A stretch of 30,335 bases of DNA from positions 1-30,335 of the forward strand of contig CAJXRJ010000004.1 in NCBI GenBank assembly GCA_913058555.1. The letters are read 5' to 3'. Made by a program: the position numbers and the translations under genes. The notes under the pieces were generated by a model. That model saw only the letters and a list, made by a program, of their open reading frames with translations. It had not been told where the DNA came from and made no database searches. Positions 1 through 8,602 of this stretch are shown one piece after another; position 1 is the first letter of the stretch, and each line of letters starts with the position of its first letter. This stretch comes from an uncultured bacterium (lineage in GTDB: Bacteria > Planctomycetota > UBA1135 > GCA-002686595).

Positions 1-58
1 CTTGGAGGCCTCGGTGCGCGTGATCGACGCAGTGATCACGCGCACCGAGGCCTCCAAG
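1..58. repeat. perfect fold-back inverted repeat at contig start (probable artefact)
   Basis: Bases 1-25 are the exact reverse complement of bases 34-58, with an 8-base spacer. A perfect 25-bp hairpin at the very first base of a contig is typical of a fold-back chimera made in amplification or library preparation, or of an assembly turn-around. The right arm continues smoothly into the coding sequence (residues ITRTEASKG onward), so the true genomic sequence probably begins around base 26-34 and the left arm is a mirrored copy. This is inference; read mapping would settle it. Confidence 0.8.
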
Positions 59-1330
59 GGCATTGGAGATACCGCCGTGCAGGTGCCCCTCGCCATCGAA
101 GTCGGCGGCGCCCGTTCGTCGGTGGAGGTGGAGTTGATCGGCCGGGAAGCGCGGCTCCAGGGCCATCGCATTCCCGTCGATGCGGACCTGGAGAAGGGAT
201 TCGGCTTCGTCGCCCTGACGGCCGATGGCCGTCCTTCCGACGATCGATTCTGGTTCGTATTCGGCGATGACCCGACCCTGGAAACCCTCGTGGTGTCCGA
301 GCGGGATGACATCGCCCGTATTGGCACCATCGCCTCTGAGCTGACCCTCGATCGATCCCTCACCCTCACGAGCCGCCGCATGAGCCCGGCGGACGCGACC
401 GGTGGGGATTTGAGCCTCGCGGGTTCCGCCCTCGTGCTTTGGCAGGCTCCGCTACCCCAAGGCGACGCCAAAGAGACGGTCGACGAGTTCATCGATAACG
501 GTGGTGTCGTCTTGTTTATGCCACCGCAGGTTCCCGAAGGGGAGTCCTACCGCGGGGTGCGATGGACGGAATGGAAAACGATCGAGGTGGGCGATGCTCC
601 GCGCTCCCCCGAGACCTGGCGCGCCGACGACGATCTCCTCAAGACGGGGGCCGACGGCACGCCGCTGCCCGTCGGCGAAGTCGAGCTGTACCAGTGGTGC
701 GGCATCGAGCTCTTGGACCAAGAAGATCACACCCACCAGTCCCTGGCATCGCTGACGGCCTTGGACGCGAACGCGGGATCGAATCAGACCCTCGACCGCT
801 TGCTAGTGCGAGCCGCGACCTTGAAGGGCGGCGCATTCTTTCTCGGGGCGTGGCCAACCCCCGAAAGCAGCAACCTCGCGAGCCAGGGCATCGTCTGGGT
901 AGCGATGGTGCAGCGGGCCATCGAACTCGCGGCCCGCGGTCAGTCCACTGACGCCCAGCGGGATGCAGGCCCCAGCGATTGGCTCACGGAAGACTGGCGG
1001 CCCGTGGGAGACAGCGGCGTGAGCCTCTTCGACCGCGAGCTTTTCGCCGGTGTTCTGAGCGACGGCGAGGAGTTCATCGCGCTGAATCGACCTGAATCTG
1101 AGGATGCTTCCGCACCCCAGCCCACCTCTGCGATCCGCGACCTCTTCGGAGACATCGACGTCGTGGCGGACGCGGTATCGGGCGGCTCCGAGGAGTCGGG
1201 TCTGCTCGAGGAAATCTGGCGCATCTTCATGGGTCTGGCGCTCGTGGGACTCTTGGCGGAGGCACTCCTTTGCGCAAGTGAAGGCGACGCTCCCCCCCTG
1301 GACGCGCCCGACGTGGGAGGGAAAGCATGA
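2..1330 (+). CDS. BatA-like membrane protein, C-terminal part (5' truncated)
   Basis: The reading frame is open from the contig edge, so the N-terminus is missing; its first ~10 codons lie in the fold-back and are probably not genuine. What remains is a soluble region, a GATase/DUF4159-like stretch around residues 140-310 (LVLWQAPLPQG, then GGVVLFMPPQ), and a C-terminal membrane helix near residues 405-425 (IFMGLALVGLLAEALLCA). In planctomycete genomes, proteins with an N-terminal BatA/aerotolerance domain and this type of C-terminal helix lie just upstream of a VWA membrane protein, as here. The stop codon overlaps the next start (ATGA), which indicates translational coupling. The BatA domain itself is outside the window, so the family call rests on context and the C-terminal pattern. 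Confidence 0.55.
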   Translation: MEASVRVIDAVITRTEASKGIGDTAVQVPLAIEVGGARSSVEVELIGREARLQGHRIPVDADLEKGFGFVALTADGRPSDDRFWFVFGDDPTLETLVVSERDDIARIGTIASELTLDRSLTLTSRRMSPADATGGDLSLAGSALVLWQAPLPQGDAKETVDEFIDNGGVVLFMPPQVPEGESYRGVRWTEWKTIEVGDAPRSPETWRADDDLLKTGADGTPLPVGEVELYQWCGIELLDQEDHTHQSLASLTALDANAGSNQTLDRLLVRAATLKGGAFFLGAWPTPESSNLASQGIVWVAMVQRAIELAARGQSTDAQRDAGPSDWLTEDWRPVGDSGVSLFDRELFAGVLSDGEEFIALNRPESEDASAPQPTSAIRDLFGDIDVVADAVSGGSEESGLLEEIWRIFMGLALVGLLAEALLCASEGDAPPLDAPDVGGKA

Positions 1331-3693
1331 TGGGGCTCAACGGTGTCCCGCTCGGGACCTGGGGACTCTTGCAAGCGCCCGCCCTGGACGGCGCGCGGCT
1401 CCAGCTGCACGCTGGCCCTACGTTTTGGTGGATCGCTGCCGCCGTGATGATGCTGGCCATTGGGCTGTCCGTCCGCGCGTGGCTGCGCAGCTACAAGCGG
1501 TCGTCCATCGCCTTGCTCGAGACGATTCGATTGATGCTCGTGGCGCTGGTGCTCTTCGCGTTGGCTCAGCCCGAGTGGGTCGTCACGGAAACCCCTGACG
1601 AAGCGCCCCTGGTCACGGTGCTCTGGGACGACTCCGGGAGCATGGAAACCCGGGACGTCTCCGGCGGCGACTCCCTGCGAACGCGGGCTGAGACCGTCTT
1701 CGCCCAAGTCGCGACCATCACGGGTGAGGCCAGTTCCGACTCGGACAGCGGAGGCACCGCAGCGGAGAAGGAGACCCTCAATCGCTTCGATCTTGTCGCG
1801 TCGCCTATCTCGGGCTTCCAGGCCGATGCGGCCGACGCCGAAGGAGATCCCGAGGGAGTGAGCCCTGACACGGCGACTCCCAAGCAGGTTTCGAAGCTTG
1901 GAACCGACCTGACGACGCCTCTCACGAGCCTGCTCGACCAAGAGAATCTGCGTGCGGTCATTCTCCTCTCCGACGGGGATTGGAACGAAGGCGGCGCGCC
2001 CTCCGACGTGGCGATGAACTACCGCTTGGCGGGCATTCCCATCTTCACGGGCTGCGTAGGCAGCCCAACGCGCCTGCCGGACATCTCGTTGAGCCCCGTG
2101 GATCCGCCGGCGTTTGCCATCGTCAACCGGCCCATCGATCTGCCGGTGGCCATCGACAGCGCCATGCCCCGGGACGGCTCGACCACGATCACGCTCTCCG
2201 ATGAGAACGGCGTGATCGAGTCCCATGCGTTGCTCGTGCCCGCCCAGCGCACGACCCCCGACAAGCTGGTCTTCCGGCCGACCGCGGCGGGCCGCGTGAA
2301 GCTCACGGTGGAGGTCGCGCCCGTGCCCGGGGAGCTCGATGAGTCGAACAACATTCGGACCTTCGAGATCGACGTGCGCGAGGAGCGCCTGCGCGTGCTG
2401 CTCGTGGAGGGCTTTCCGCGTTGGGAGTATCGTTACCTCCGGAACGCGCTGGTGCGCGACCCTGGCGTGGAAGTGGATTGTTTCCTGACGCATCCCACGC
2501 TCAAGGGTGTGGGTGGTGGGCCCAACTACCTCGATGCGTTCCCGCCCAAGGAGGCCCTGTCCGGATACGACGTCGTGTTCGTTGGCGACGTGGGCCTCGG
2601 GAACGAAGGCTTGTCCGTGGACGAGTGCGACATGCTCGCGGGTCTTGTGCGGGATCAGGCCAGCGGGCTGATCCTCATGCCGGGTCTCGGCGGCGGCCAT
2701 TCGGAGCTCGCACAGACGGAGCTCGGCGAGCTCTTCCCCGTGCACTTTGAGAAGGGCCAGATCCACGGCCACGGGGATCCTGTGCCATCGTCTTTGGTCC
2801 TTACCGAGGCGGGTCGCAACAGCTCGCTGACGCGCCTTCTTCCGAGTGCCCAAGACAACAGCACGCTTTGGAACGACCTGCCCGGGTTCCAGTGGCACGC
2901 CCCGGTTCGCCGCAGCCGCGCAGGCTCCCAGGTGCTGGCGGTGCACGGCGGATCCGAGAACGAATACGGCCGCATTCCGCTCTTGGTGACGCGCACGGCG
3001 CGCACGGGGAAGGTCCTCTTCATGGGCACCGATGCCGCCTGGCGTTGGCGTGAGGGCTACGAGGACCGCTATCACTACCGTTTCTGGGGCCAGGTCATCC
3101 GATGGATGGCTTACCAGCGCTCGATGAACGTGGGCGAGTCCATGCGACTCTTCTTCACCCCCGACCGTCCCCGCGTCCGCAGCACGATCGCGCTGAACGC
3201 AAACGTCATGGACGCCAGTGGTGCCCCCCTCGGGGACGCCACCGTGACGGCCCGCATCGAGTCCCCGTCTGGCCGTATCCAGCGCATTCGCTTCGAGCCC
3301 GCCACGGAGTCCGGCGACAGCATCGACCGGGACGCCTGGGGTCTCTACAGCGCCACCTTCCAGCCGAAGGAGCCCGGCCGTCACCGCGCCACGCTGACCT
3401 GTGAGGAGACCGGAGCGACCCTCGAGGCCGAGATTCCCGTCGTGGGCGATCCCCTGGAGCAAATCGGCCGCCCCGCGCGCTTCGACGTCATGGAGGAGCT
3501 GGCCCAAATGACCCGCGGGGAAGCCCTCCAGAGCGTCACCCTCGATGTTATTGCGAAGCGCTTACTCGAACTTCCGCCGCCCCAACCGCTGATCACCCGA
3601 ATGAGGGTTTGGGCGCACCCGTTACTTGGTGGACTCATCGTGGGCCTAATGGGCCTGTTCTGGATCGGACGAAAACTCGTCGGTCGCGTCTAA
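1327..3693 (+). CDS. VWA-domain membrane protein with glutamine-amidotransferase-like region
   Basis: This is a 788-residue membrane protein. Two N-terminal helices lie near residues 33-52 and 66-81. A von Willebrand factor A fold follows, with a MIDAS motif DDSGSM at residues 101-106 and the later strand AVILLSDGDWN near 210-220. The second half holds a class I glutamine-amidotransferase-like fold (LLVEGFPRWEYRYLRNAL, then GYDVVFVGDV and GLILMPGLGGG) and a conserved stretch GKVLFMGTDAAWRWREG. A final helix (LLGGLIVGLMGLFWIG) anchors the C-terminus. I see no obvious Cys-His-Glu amidotransferase triad, so that part is probably structural. The gene starts inside the previous stop codon (ATGA); a second ATG directly follows at 1330. 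Family members occur in BatA/MoxR/DUF58 clusters, where a role in envelope stress or chaperone-like complex assembly is proposed but not established. Confidence 0.75.
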   Translation: MMGLNGVPLGTWGLLQAPALDGARLQLHAGPTFWWIAAAVMMLAIGLSVRAWLRSYKRSSIALLETIRLMLVALVLFALAQPEWVVTETPDEAPLVTVLWDDSGSMETRDVSGGDSLRTRAETVFAQVATITGEASSDSDSGGTAAEKETLNRFDLVASPISGFQADAADAEGDPEGVSPDTATPKQVSKLGTDLTTPLTSLLDQENLRAVILLSDGDWNEGGAPSDVAMNYRLAGIPIFTGCVGSPTRLPDISLSPVDPPAFAIVNRPIDLPVAIDSAMPRDGSTTITLSDENGVIESHALLVPAQRTTPDKLVFRPTAAGRVKLTVEVAPVPGELDESNNIRTFEIDVREERLRVLLVEGFPRWEYRYLRNALVRDPGVEVDCFLTHPTLKGVGGGPNYLDAFPPKEALSGYDVVFVGDVGLGNEGLSVDECDMLAGLVRDQASGLILMPGLGGGHSELAQTELGELFPVHFEKGQIHGHGDPVPSSLVLTEAGRNSSLTRLLPSAQDNSTLWNDLPGFQWHAPVRRSRAGSQVLAVHGGSENEYGRIPLLVTRTARTGKVLFMGTDAAWRWREGYEDRYHYRFWGQVIRWMAYQRSMNVGESMRLFFTPDRPRVRSTIALNANVMDASGAPLGDATVTARIESPSGRIQRIRFEPATESGDSIDRDAWGLYSATFQPKEPGRHRATLTCEETGATLEAEIPVVGDPLEQIGRPARFDVMEELAQMTRGEALQSVTLDVIAKRLLELPPPQPLITRMRVWAHPLLGGLIVGLMGLFWIGRKLVGRV

Positions 3694-3739
3694 TGGTCCA
3701 ACGCCCGCCTTCCCAAACCGGCTACCCAAGCCGTGCGTC

Positions 3740-6670
3740 ATGAATGAAACCAGACAGGGGCCGCCGCCGCCGCCGAAACGACTGGAGAGCAATCTCCGCT
3801 CGTACCGGTCGCGGATGCGCCTCACCAAGCTGACGGAGCACTTCGCGGTGGCGCTATGCGCCCTCGTGGTGTCGTTCCTGATCGTCGCAGCCCTGGATCG
3901 ATTCTTCGATACCTCCGGCGCCGTGCGCGCGGTTCTCTTCGGAGCCTCCCTCGCCGTCTCGGCGTTCATCGTGCCGCGGGCGCTGAACCGTTGGTTCTTG
4001 CGCCATGGCAACCTGCGTGAGGTGGCCCGCGAGGTGACTCTCCGGGATGCGGCCGTGGGGGATCGATTCCTGGGGGTCTACGAACTGAGCCGTGACGCGG
4101 AAGAGTTCGAGCGCAGCCCCGAGCTGGTGGCCGCAGCCATCGCCCAAGGCGAGCGCGACCTCGGGGACTTCGACCTCAAGCCGCTCTTGCCGCCGTCAAG
4201 GCACAAGCGCGCCCTGGGACTGCTCGCCATCCCCGCCGCGGCGGCCGCCGTATTCGCCGCGACCTTGCCCGCCGTGGCAGGCAACGCACTCAAGCGCTGG
4301 GCTCTGCCCTTCGGCGACACCGAGCGATACACCTTCGCGCGCCTCGACGGGCTGGCGGAGGCCTGGGTCATGCCGATCCAAGAGGCCGGCTCCCAGAGCC
4401 TCGCCCTCGCCACCGACACCGAGCGCACGCCAAGCGAAGCGGTGCTCCACCTGCGCGGCGGGGCCATTTCGGCGCCCCTCGTGGACGGACGGTACGCCCT
4501 TGAGTTGCCTCCCCTCGCCGAGGACCAGAACGCGCTCCTCGTGGTGGGCGACGTGCGCGAGACCATCCGCCTCGAGCCCCGCGAGCGGCCGGAGATCGTT
4601 GCCGCGAGCGCTGCGGTGGTTCTCCCAAAGTATCTCGGCATCGATGAACCCCTGGACCGCGACGTGCGGGGCGGTTCCCTCGTGGTCGTGGAAGGGGCCA
4701 AGCTCTCGGTGTCCCTCGCCGCCTCCCGCGGCCTCGCGTCTGCGAGCGCCACTGCCACGGATACGGCCGAGGATGGGACCCTTTCGGAGGCAGCCACCGG
4801 CATCGACGTTCAGGTGACAGGCCCGACGATGACGCTTCCCGCGGAGTCCCCGATGAACGGGCGCAACCTGCTCGTGTCCTGGGTGGACGAGCTCGGGCTC
4901 GAAGGTCACCGGCCTTTCAAGCTCGGTGTTCGCACCCGCCCCGACGAAACCCCTGTGGTGGCCCTCTCCGGCGCAGACGCCGAGACGGTTCTCCTCGAGA
5001 CGGTGCCGCTCACCTTCGACGTTCTGACGAGCGATGATTTCGGCGTGCGGCGCATCGGCCTCGAGTGGCGCAAGGTCGGCCGATTCGGCCGTCCCTCCGA
5101 CGAGATCCTTGGGGAGAAGGTGCTGCTCGCGGGCGGTCCTGCGGATGACACCCTCGAAGCCTTCGCCACGTTCCAGCCCACCACCCTTGGGGTGGAAGCA
5201 GGCACCTACGAGATCCGCGGCTGGGCCGAGGATTCTATGCCGGGCCGGGCCAGGGCGCTGTCGACGCCGATTCGCGTTCGCGTGATGACCCCGTCCCAGC
5301 ACATGAACTGGGTCACGGCCAACCTCGACCGCTGGATGCAGCGGGCCGTGGAGGTGCGTGACCGTGAAATGGAGCTCCTGGCGGAGAACAAGGCGATCCA
5401 CGCCCTGCCCCAGGGGGAGCTGGACATGCCAGAAACGCGCTCCCGCATCGAAAACCAGGCGCGGGCCGAGCGCGGCAACCGCGCGCGTCTGCAGGGGCTT
5501 GTCAGCCAGGGCCAAGAGCTCCTCGCCGAGGCCGCCCGCAACGACGAGTTTGGTTCCAACGCCCTCGACGATTGGGCCGAGGCTAACGCCAAGCTCAAGG
5601 ACATCGCGGATACGCGCATGGACTCGGTGGCGAAGCGCCTTCAGGAAGCCGCCCGGGCCGAGACCCAGGCCAAGGCATCCGGCGAGCCGAAGCAGGCCGA
5701 TGGTTCCCCGAAGAACCCGGCGACCCAAGCTGGTCCTCCGAAGCCCCCAGGGGCCTCCGGCCAGCAGCCGAAGGATTCCGGCGGCGAGGAGAGCGACGCC
5801 AAGATGGCGGCCGCCGAGCCTCCCCCCGGCGGCGCGGACCCCAAGTCGAAGAAGAAGGACCCGAAGATCATCGGACGGGACCTCGGCGAAGCCGGTGGCT
5901 CCTCCACCAAGCCCAAGGAGGGCGAGGAAGAAGAGGACAACCCCGAGGACGAGATCCCGCCGACGCCGACGATCCAAGACGGCGAATCCACCAAGGGCAA
6001 AGCGGAGCCCGGTGCTCCGAAGGAAGCTCCAAAGGGCCCCCCTCCGAAGGCTTCCCTCGGGCTCGTGGAGACGACCCTGGGTCCCGCGCCAGACGACGGT
6101 TCCGAGCCCCCGAAGGACTCGGCGGATTCGCCGGCTGAAGAGCAGCCCTCCAAGACCCGCGAAGAGATCGCCGCGGCGATCGCTGAGCAGGAAGCGCTTC
6201 TCGAAGCGTTCAACGAGGTGGCGGGCGACATTGAAGATGTGCTCGTCGCCCTGGAGAACAGCACGTTCGTGAAGCGGCTCAAGGCGGCTTCCCGGGCGCA
6301 GGACAAGAGCTCGGAGGACCTGGACGTTTCCGTGGCCTCGGGCTTTGGTTCTTCGGTCGCGATCGAATCGGAAGAGATCAAGAAGGCCACCAAGGCCGTG
6401 TCCGAGCGCCGGGACGACCAGCTCCCGAAGCTCACGCACCTGCACTCGGACATGGATGCGTACTTCGATCGACTGACTTCCCGGTCGTCCGAGGACGCCC
6501 CGAAGTTCGAGCGCGTGCTCAACGAATGGAACCAGCTCAGGCCGACGCTCCTCGCGGACGCCATGGTGGAAGAAGCCGGTGGGGGGCGGCCCGGCGATGC
6601 GCGTGCGAGCGCAGACTTCCTCTCCGATACCTTTGATAGGTGGGGCGAGGAGTTAGTCGGCCCTGGCTGA
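3740..6670 (+). CDS. DUF4175-like large membrane protein with disordered acidic/proline-rich region
   Basis: This 976-residue protein has three hydrophobic segments near residues 35-52, 62-80 and 156-175, an extracytoplasmic beta-rich middle part, and helical coiled-coil segments from about residue 515. A low-complexity region rich in P, K, E, G and S covers about residues 635-810, followed by a helical C-terminus ending in FDRWGEELVGPG. The arrangement and the position after a VWA membrane protein resemble proteins annotated as DUF4175 in Planctomycetota. A proline run (residues 8-12) follows the start. The ATG at 3740 comes 46 bases after the preceding gene. Two in-frame TGA codons (6668 and 6683) separate it from the next open frame, which continues in the same phase. 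Its molecular role is unknown; a partner role to the upstream BatA/VWA proteins is inference. Confidence 0.6.
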   Translation: MNETRQGPPPPPKRLESNLRSYRSRMRLTKLTEHFAVALCALVVSFLIVAALDRFFDTSGAVRAVLFGASLAVSAFIVPRALNRWFLRHGNLREVAREVTLRDAAVGDRFLGVYELSRDAEEFERSPELVAAAIAQGERDLGDFDLKPLLPPSRHKRALGLLAIPAAAAAVFAATLPAVAGNALKRWALPFGDTERYTFARLDGLAEAWVMPIQEAGSQSLALATDTERTPSEAVLHLRGGAISAPLVDGRYALELPPLAEDQNALLVVGDVRETIRLEPRERPEIVAASAAVVLPKYLGIDEPLDRDVRGGSLVVVEGAKLSVSLAASRGLASASATATDTAEDGTLSEAATGIDVQVTGPTMTLPAESPMNGRNLLVSWVDELGLEGHRPFKLGVRTRPDETPVVALSGADAETVLLETVPLTFDVLTSDDFGVRRIGLEWRKVGRFGRPSDEILGEKVLLAGGPADDTLEAFATFQPTTLGVEAGTYEIRGWAEDSMPGRARALSTPIRVRVMTPSQHMNWVTANLDRWMQRAVEVRDREMELLAENKAIHALPQGELDMPETRSRIENQARAERGNRARLQGLVSQGQELLAEAARNDEFGSNALDDWAEANAKLKDIADTRMDSVAKRLQEAARAETQAKASGEPKQADGSPKNPATQAGPPKPPGASGQQPKDSGGEESDAKMAAAEPPPGGADPKSKKKDPKIIGRDLGEAGGSSTKPKEGEEEEDNPEDEIPPTPTIQDGESTKGKAEPGAPKEAPKGPPPKASLGLVETTLGPAPDDGSEPPKDSADSPAEEQPSKTREEIAAAIAEQEALLEAFNEVAGDIEDVLVALENSTFVKRLKAASRAQDKSSEDLDVSVASGFGSSVAIESEEIKKATKAVSERRDDQLPKLTHLHSDMDAYFDRLTSRSSEDAPKFERVLNEWNQLRPTLLADAMVEEAGGGRPGDARASADFLSDTFDRWGEELVGPG

Positions 6671-6709
6671 AAGGGTGAGCCCTGAAAGGGGGCCAAGCAG
6701 CGCGGCAGT

Positions 6710-7288
6710 TTGCCGCCATCCATCATCCTGGAAGTCCTGAAGATCACTGAAGCTGAAATGGAGCTCCGCGACCTCACTCGCGAGGCTGAGCAGGCACGTA
6801 GTGCCCGTACCGATGACGAAGTAGACACGGCCGCCGAACCCCTCGCTGAAGAGCAAGAGGACCTGGCGTTCCGCGTGGAAGACGTCGTCGACGAAATCAA
6901 GGAACTCGACAACGGCGAAGCCGCGTTCGAGAAAGAGATCAAGATGCTGCGCGCCGCTCGCTCCTGCATGATGGAGGCCTACGAGTTGCTCGCGGACGCT
7001 GATACCGGTGCGCCCACCGTGGCGGCGGAGACGGAAGCGATCGAGCTTCTTCTGCGTTCACGCCGCGCGGGCGGTGGCGGTGGCGGCGGCGGTGGATCGA
7101 CGCCAGGCAGCGGCGGTGGCGGCACCGACGCGGGCGCGGCGCTGGCCCTCGCGGGTCGCTCGATCGGCGAGAACGAGTCGGTCCAGCTGCGCGACGTCGA
7201 TCGCTCGACCTCCGCGGCGGTCAACAAGATCCCCGCGGAGTTCCAAGAGGCCCTCGACCGTTACTTCAACGCCCTGGAGGGGCGCTGA
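6710..7288 (+). CDS. small coiled-coil / glycine-rich protein, same frame as the preceding gene
   Basis: A 192-residue acidic protein. Residues 5-100 look almost entirely helical with heptad-like spacing. A nine-glycine run (121-129) leads into a Gly/Ser linker to about residue 138, and a conserved-looking tail follows (IPAEFQEALDRYFNAL). The block AAETEAIELLLRSRR (105-119) looks like a motif shared by planctomycete proteins from such clusters; this is recollection, not a search. The start is uncertain: TTG at 6710 keeps the helix intact, while ATG at 6758 (MELRDLTRE) cuts it. It lies in the same frame as the DUF4175-like gene, 39 bases beyond that gene's stop, so it may be a split-off C-terminal domain. 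It may act on the same complex as its neighbours. No signal peptide or membrane helix is visible. Confidence 0.6.
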   Translation: MPPSIILEVLKITEAEMELRDLTREAEQARSARTDDEVDTAAEPLAEEQEDLAFRVEDVVDEIKELDNGEAAFEKEIKMLRAARSCMMEAYELLADADTGAPTVAAETEAIELLLRSRRAGGGGGGGGGSTPGSGGGGTDAGAALALAGRSIGENESVQLRDVDRSTSAAVNKIPAEFQEALDRYFNALEGR

Positions 7289-7293
7289 TCGAG

Positions 7294-8541
7294 TTGCGTA
7301 TCGCTTGTCTCCTAGCAGCGTTTGCAGCGGCGGTTCCGATGGGAACCGCCGCGGCTTCGGCACAGGTCGTTGACGGGGACCGTGAAGCGGCGCAGAAGCT
7401 GCTCACGGCTCGTCAGTCGTTCCTGTTAGCGGACATCCGGTCGGTCACTGCAAACGACCAGGCCTTTGCGGATCTGGGGGCGGCGCTCGAGGGACTTTGC
7501 AACGAGCAGTTGGCGAGCGCCGACGACAAAGGCAAAGACATCGACCGCTACTGGGCGAAGGCCGCGATCCAGCGCGTCGAATACAAAGACGCATGGAAAG
7601 ACGCTTTGGCGAAGCACCTTGCCAAAGGAGAATTGGAGGCGCTTCAGAAACGGGTTGCGGATCGTCAGGCTGAAATCGTGAGCGCACAAGTGCAGCTGAC
7701 CACAGCCATGATCGCGACCGAGCTGCGCCTGCGGGAGCCGCAGGTCGTTCAGCTCCGCCCGAAGGTCGAGATCTGGCTCACGAAGCGGAAGCCGTCCCGG
7801 TCCCAGAAGCTCGCGGGGGACCTCATGGACGAGATCCTTGGCGTGCCGCGGGTCTCCGATTGGCTGCTTGGGGACCAGCGGGCCATCATTGCTCGGATGC
7901 GGACGGCAAAGAAACCGACCGTTCCCGAACAGGGCTCCCCTGGCGACGACATGACCCTGGGCCGTGGCCGGTATCCCGAGGACGACTTTGGGTTAGAGAC
8001 CCTCGCGCTTGCGATGTACCACGGCTGGGATCCCGGCGACCTGTTGGTGCTCCAGACCGCAGGATCCATGCTCGGACGTGAACTCCGACGGGGCGGTCAT
8101 CGCCCCGCCCGCTTCGGCGACGTGGCTCTCTTCAAATCATTGACCGATCCACAATCGATCCCCATGTGGAACGCCGTCGTGGAAGGTTTCGTGGAGAGTA
8201 CCGACGAGGAAGAACAGCCGGATCCCGGCCCGCTCTACGCAGGCCAGGGTGACGTGCTCATCGACGCCCGGACCGACTTGATCATGGCGTATCTCGCGGA
8301 GAGGGTCATCCTCCTCGACGCCCAGCGCGCCGGTGTGCGGGCGGCGGTCGTGAAATTCGTGGCGCGCGAGCACACGGCCAGGACCCGGGCTTTTGGCGCC
8401 CTTGATGCCGACACCATTTGGCGCGAGCTCCGGCTTGTTGAAGGCAAAGATCCGCGGCGGGGTTCCACCTCCCGAAAGCGTCTGTGTAGCGCGCTCGACG
8501 AGATCCTTGATGTGCACCAGCAGGTGGAGCTGGGACTCTGA
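7294..8541 (+). CDS. secreted protein of unknown function
   Basis: This 415-residue protein begins with a clear Sec signal peptide (RIACLLAAFAAAVPMGTAAASA, cleavage after about residue 23). The rest looks mostly alpha-helical, with charged repeats around residues 60-130. I recognise no catalytic motif and no named family. The start is TTG at 7294, chosen because it gives the complete signal peptide; a purine-rich stretch (GGAGGGG) about 11 bases upstream, inside the end of the preceding gene, can act as ribosome binding site. It lies 5 bases after the coiled-coil gene and about 60 bases before the toroid gene, so it is probably co-transcribed with them. Export fits a cluster whose other products are membrane-bound or extracytoplasmic. 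Confidence 0.6.
   Translation: MRIACLLAAFAAAVPMGTAAASAQVVDGDREAAQKLLTARQSFLLADIRSVTANDQAFADLGAALEGLCNEQLASADDKGKDIDRYWAKAAIQRVEYKDAWKDALAKHLAKGELEALQKRVADRQAEIVSAQVQLTTAMIATELRLREPQVVQLRPKVEIWLTKRKPSRSQKLAGDLMDEILGVPRVSDWLLGDQRAIIARMRTAKKPTVPEQGSPGDDMTLGRGRYPEDDFGLETLALAMYHGWDPGDLLVLQTAGSMLGRELRRGGHRPARFGDVALFKSLTDPQSIPMWNAVVEGFVESTDEEEQPDPGPLYAGQGDVLIDARTDLIMAYLAERVILLDAQRAGVRAAVVKFVAREHTARTRAFGALDADTIWRELRLVEGKDPRRGSTSRKRLCSALDEILDVHQQVELGL
7327..7352 (+). other. perfect 11-bp stem-loop in signal-peptide codons
   Basis: GCGGCGGTTCC (7327-7337) and its exact reverse complement (7342-7352) flank the 4-base loop GATG. It lies 33 bases into the gene starting at 7294, within the codons of the signal peptide. 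The mRNA could form a stable hairpin here. Whether it regulates translation or is a by-product of Ala-rich GC-rich coding cannot be told from sequence. Confidence 0.5.
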
Positions 8542-8561
8542 ATTCAGACTCTGATCCTGGC

Positions 8562-8579
8562 AATGGGCCCCGGCCCATT
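8562..8579 (+). terminator. weak intergenic hairpin, possible attenuator
   Basis: AATGGGCC and GGCCCATT pair around a two-base centre (in practice a 7-bp stem with a 4-base loop) in the 61-base gap between the secreted unknown and the toroid gene. The bases after it (CTGGGTGTTCT) are only mildly T-rich, so it is not a convincing intrinsic terminator. It could reduce read-through or protect an mRNA end inside the operon. Confidence 0.3.
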
Positions 8580-8602
8580 CTGGGTGTTCTCTGGGCCCTC
8601 TG

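Noticed and set aside
940..3507. 855-codon open frame on the minus strand
   Set aside because: It is the antisense shadow of the VWA gene and the end of its upstream neighbour; composition is Arg/Gly/His-rich without any domain, as is usual opposite GC-rich genes.
4196..6445. 749-codon open frame on the minus strand
   Set aside because: Antisense to the DUF4175-like gene; repetitive Leu/Gly/Arg composition and no recognisable motif.
6668..6685. Recoding of TGA as an amino acid in this organism
   Set aside because: TGA ends several other clear genes in the window (for example in both ATGA overlaps and in the thioredoxin gene), so general recoding is not plausible.
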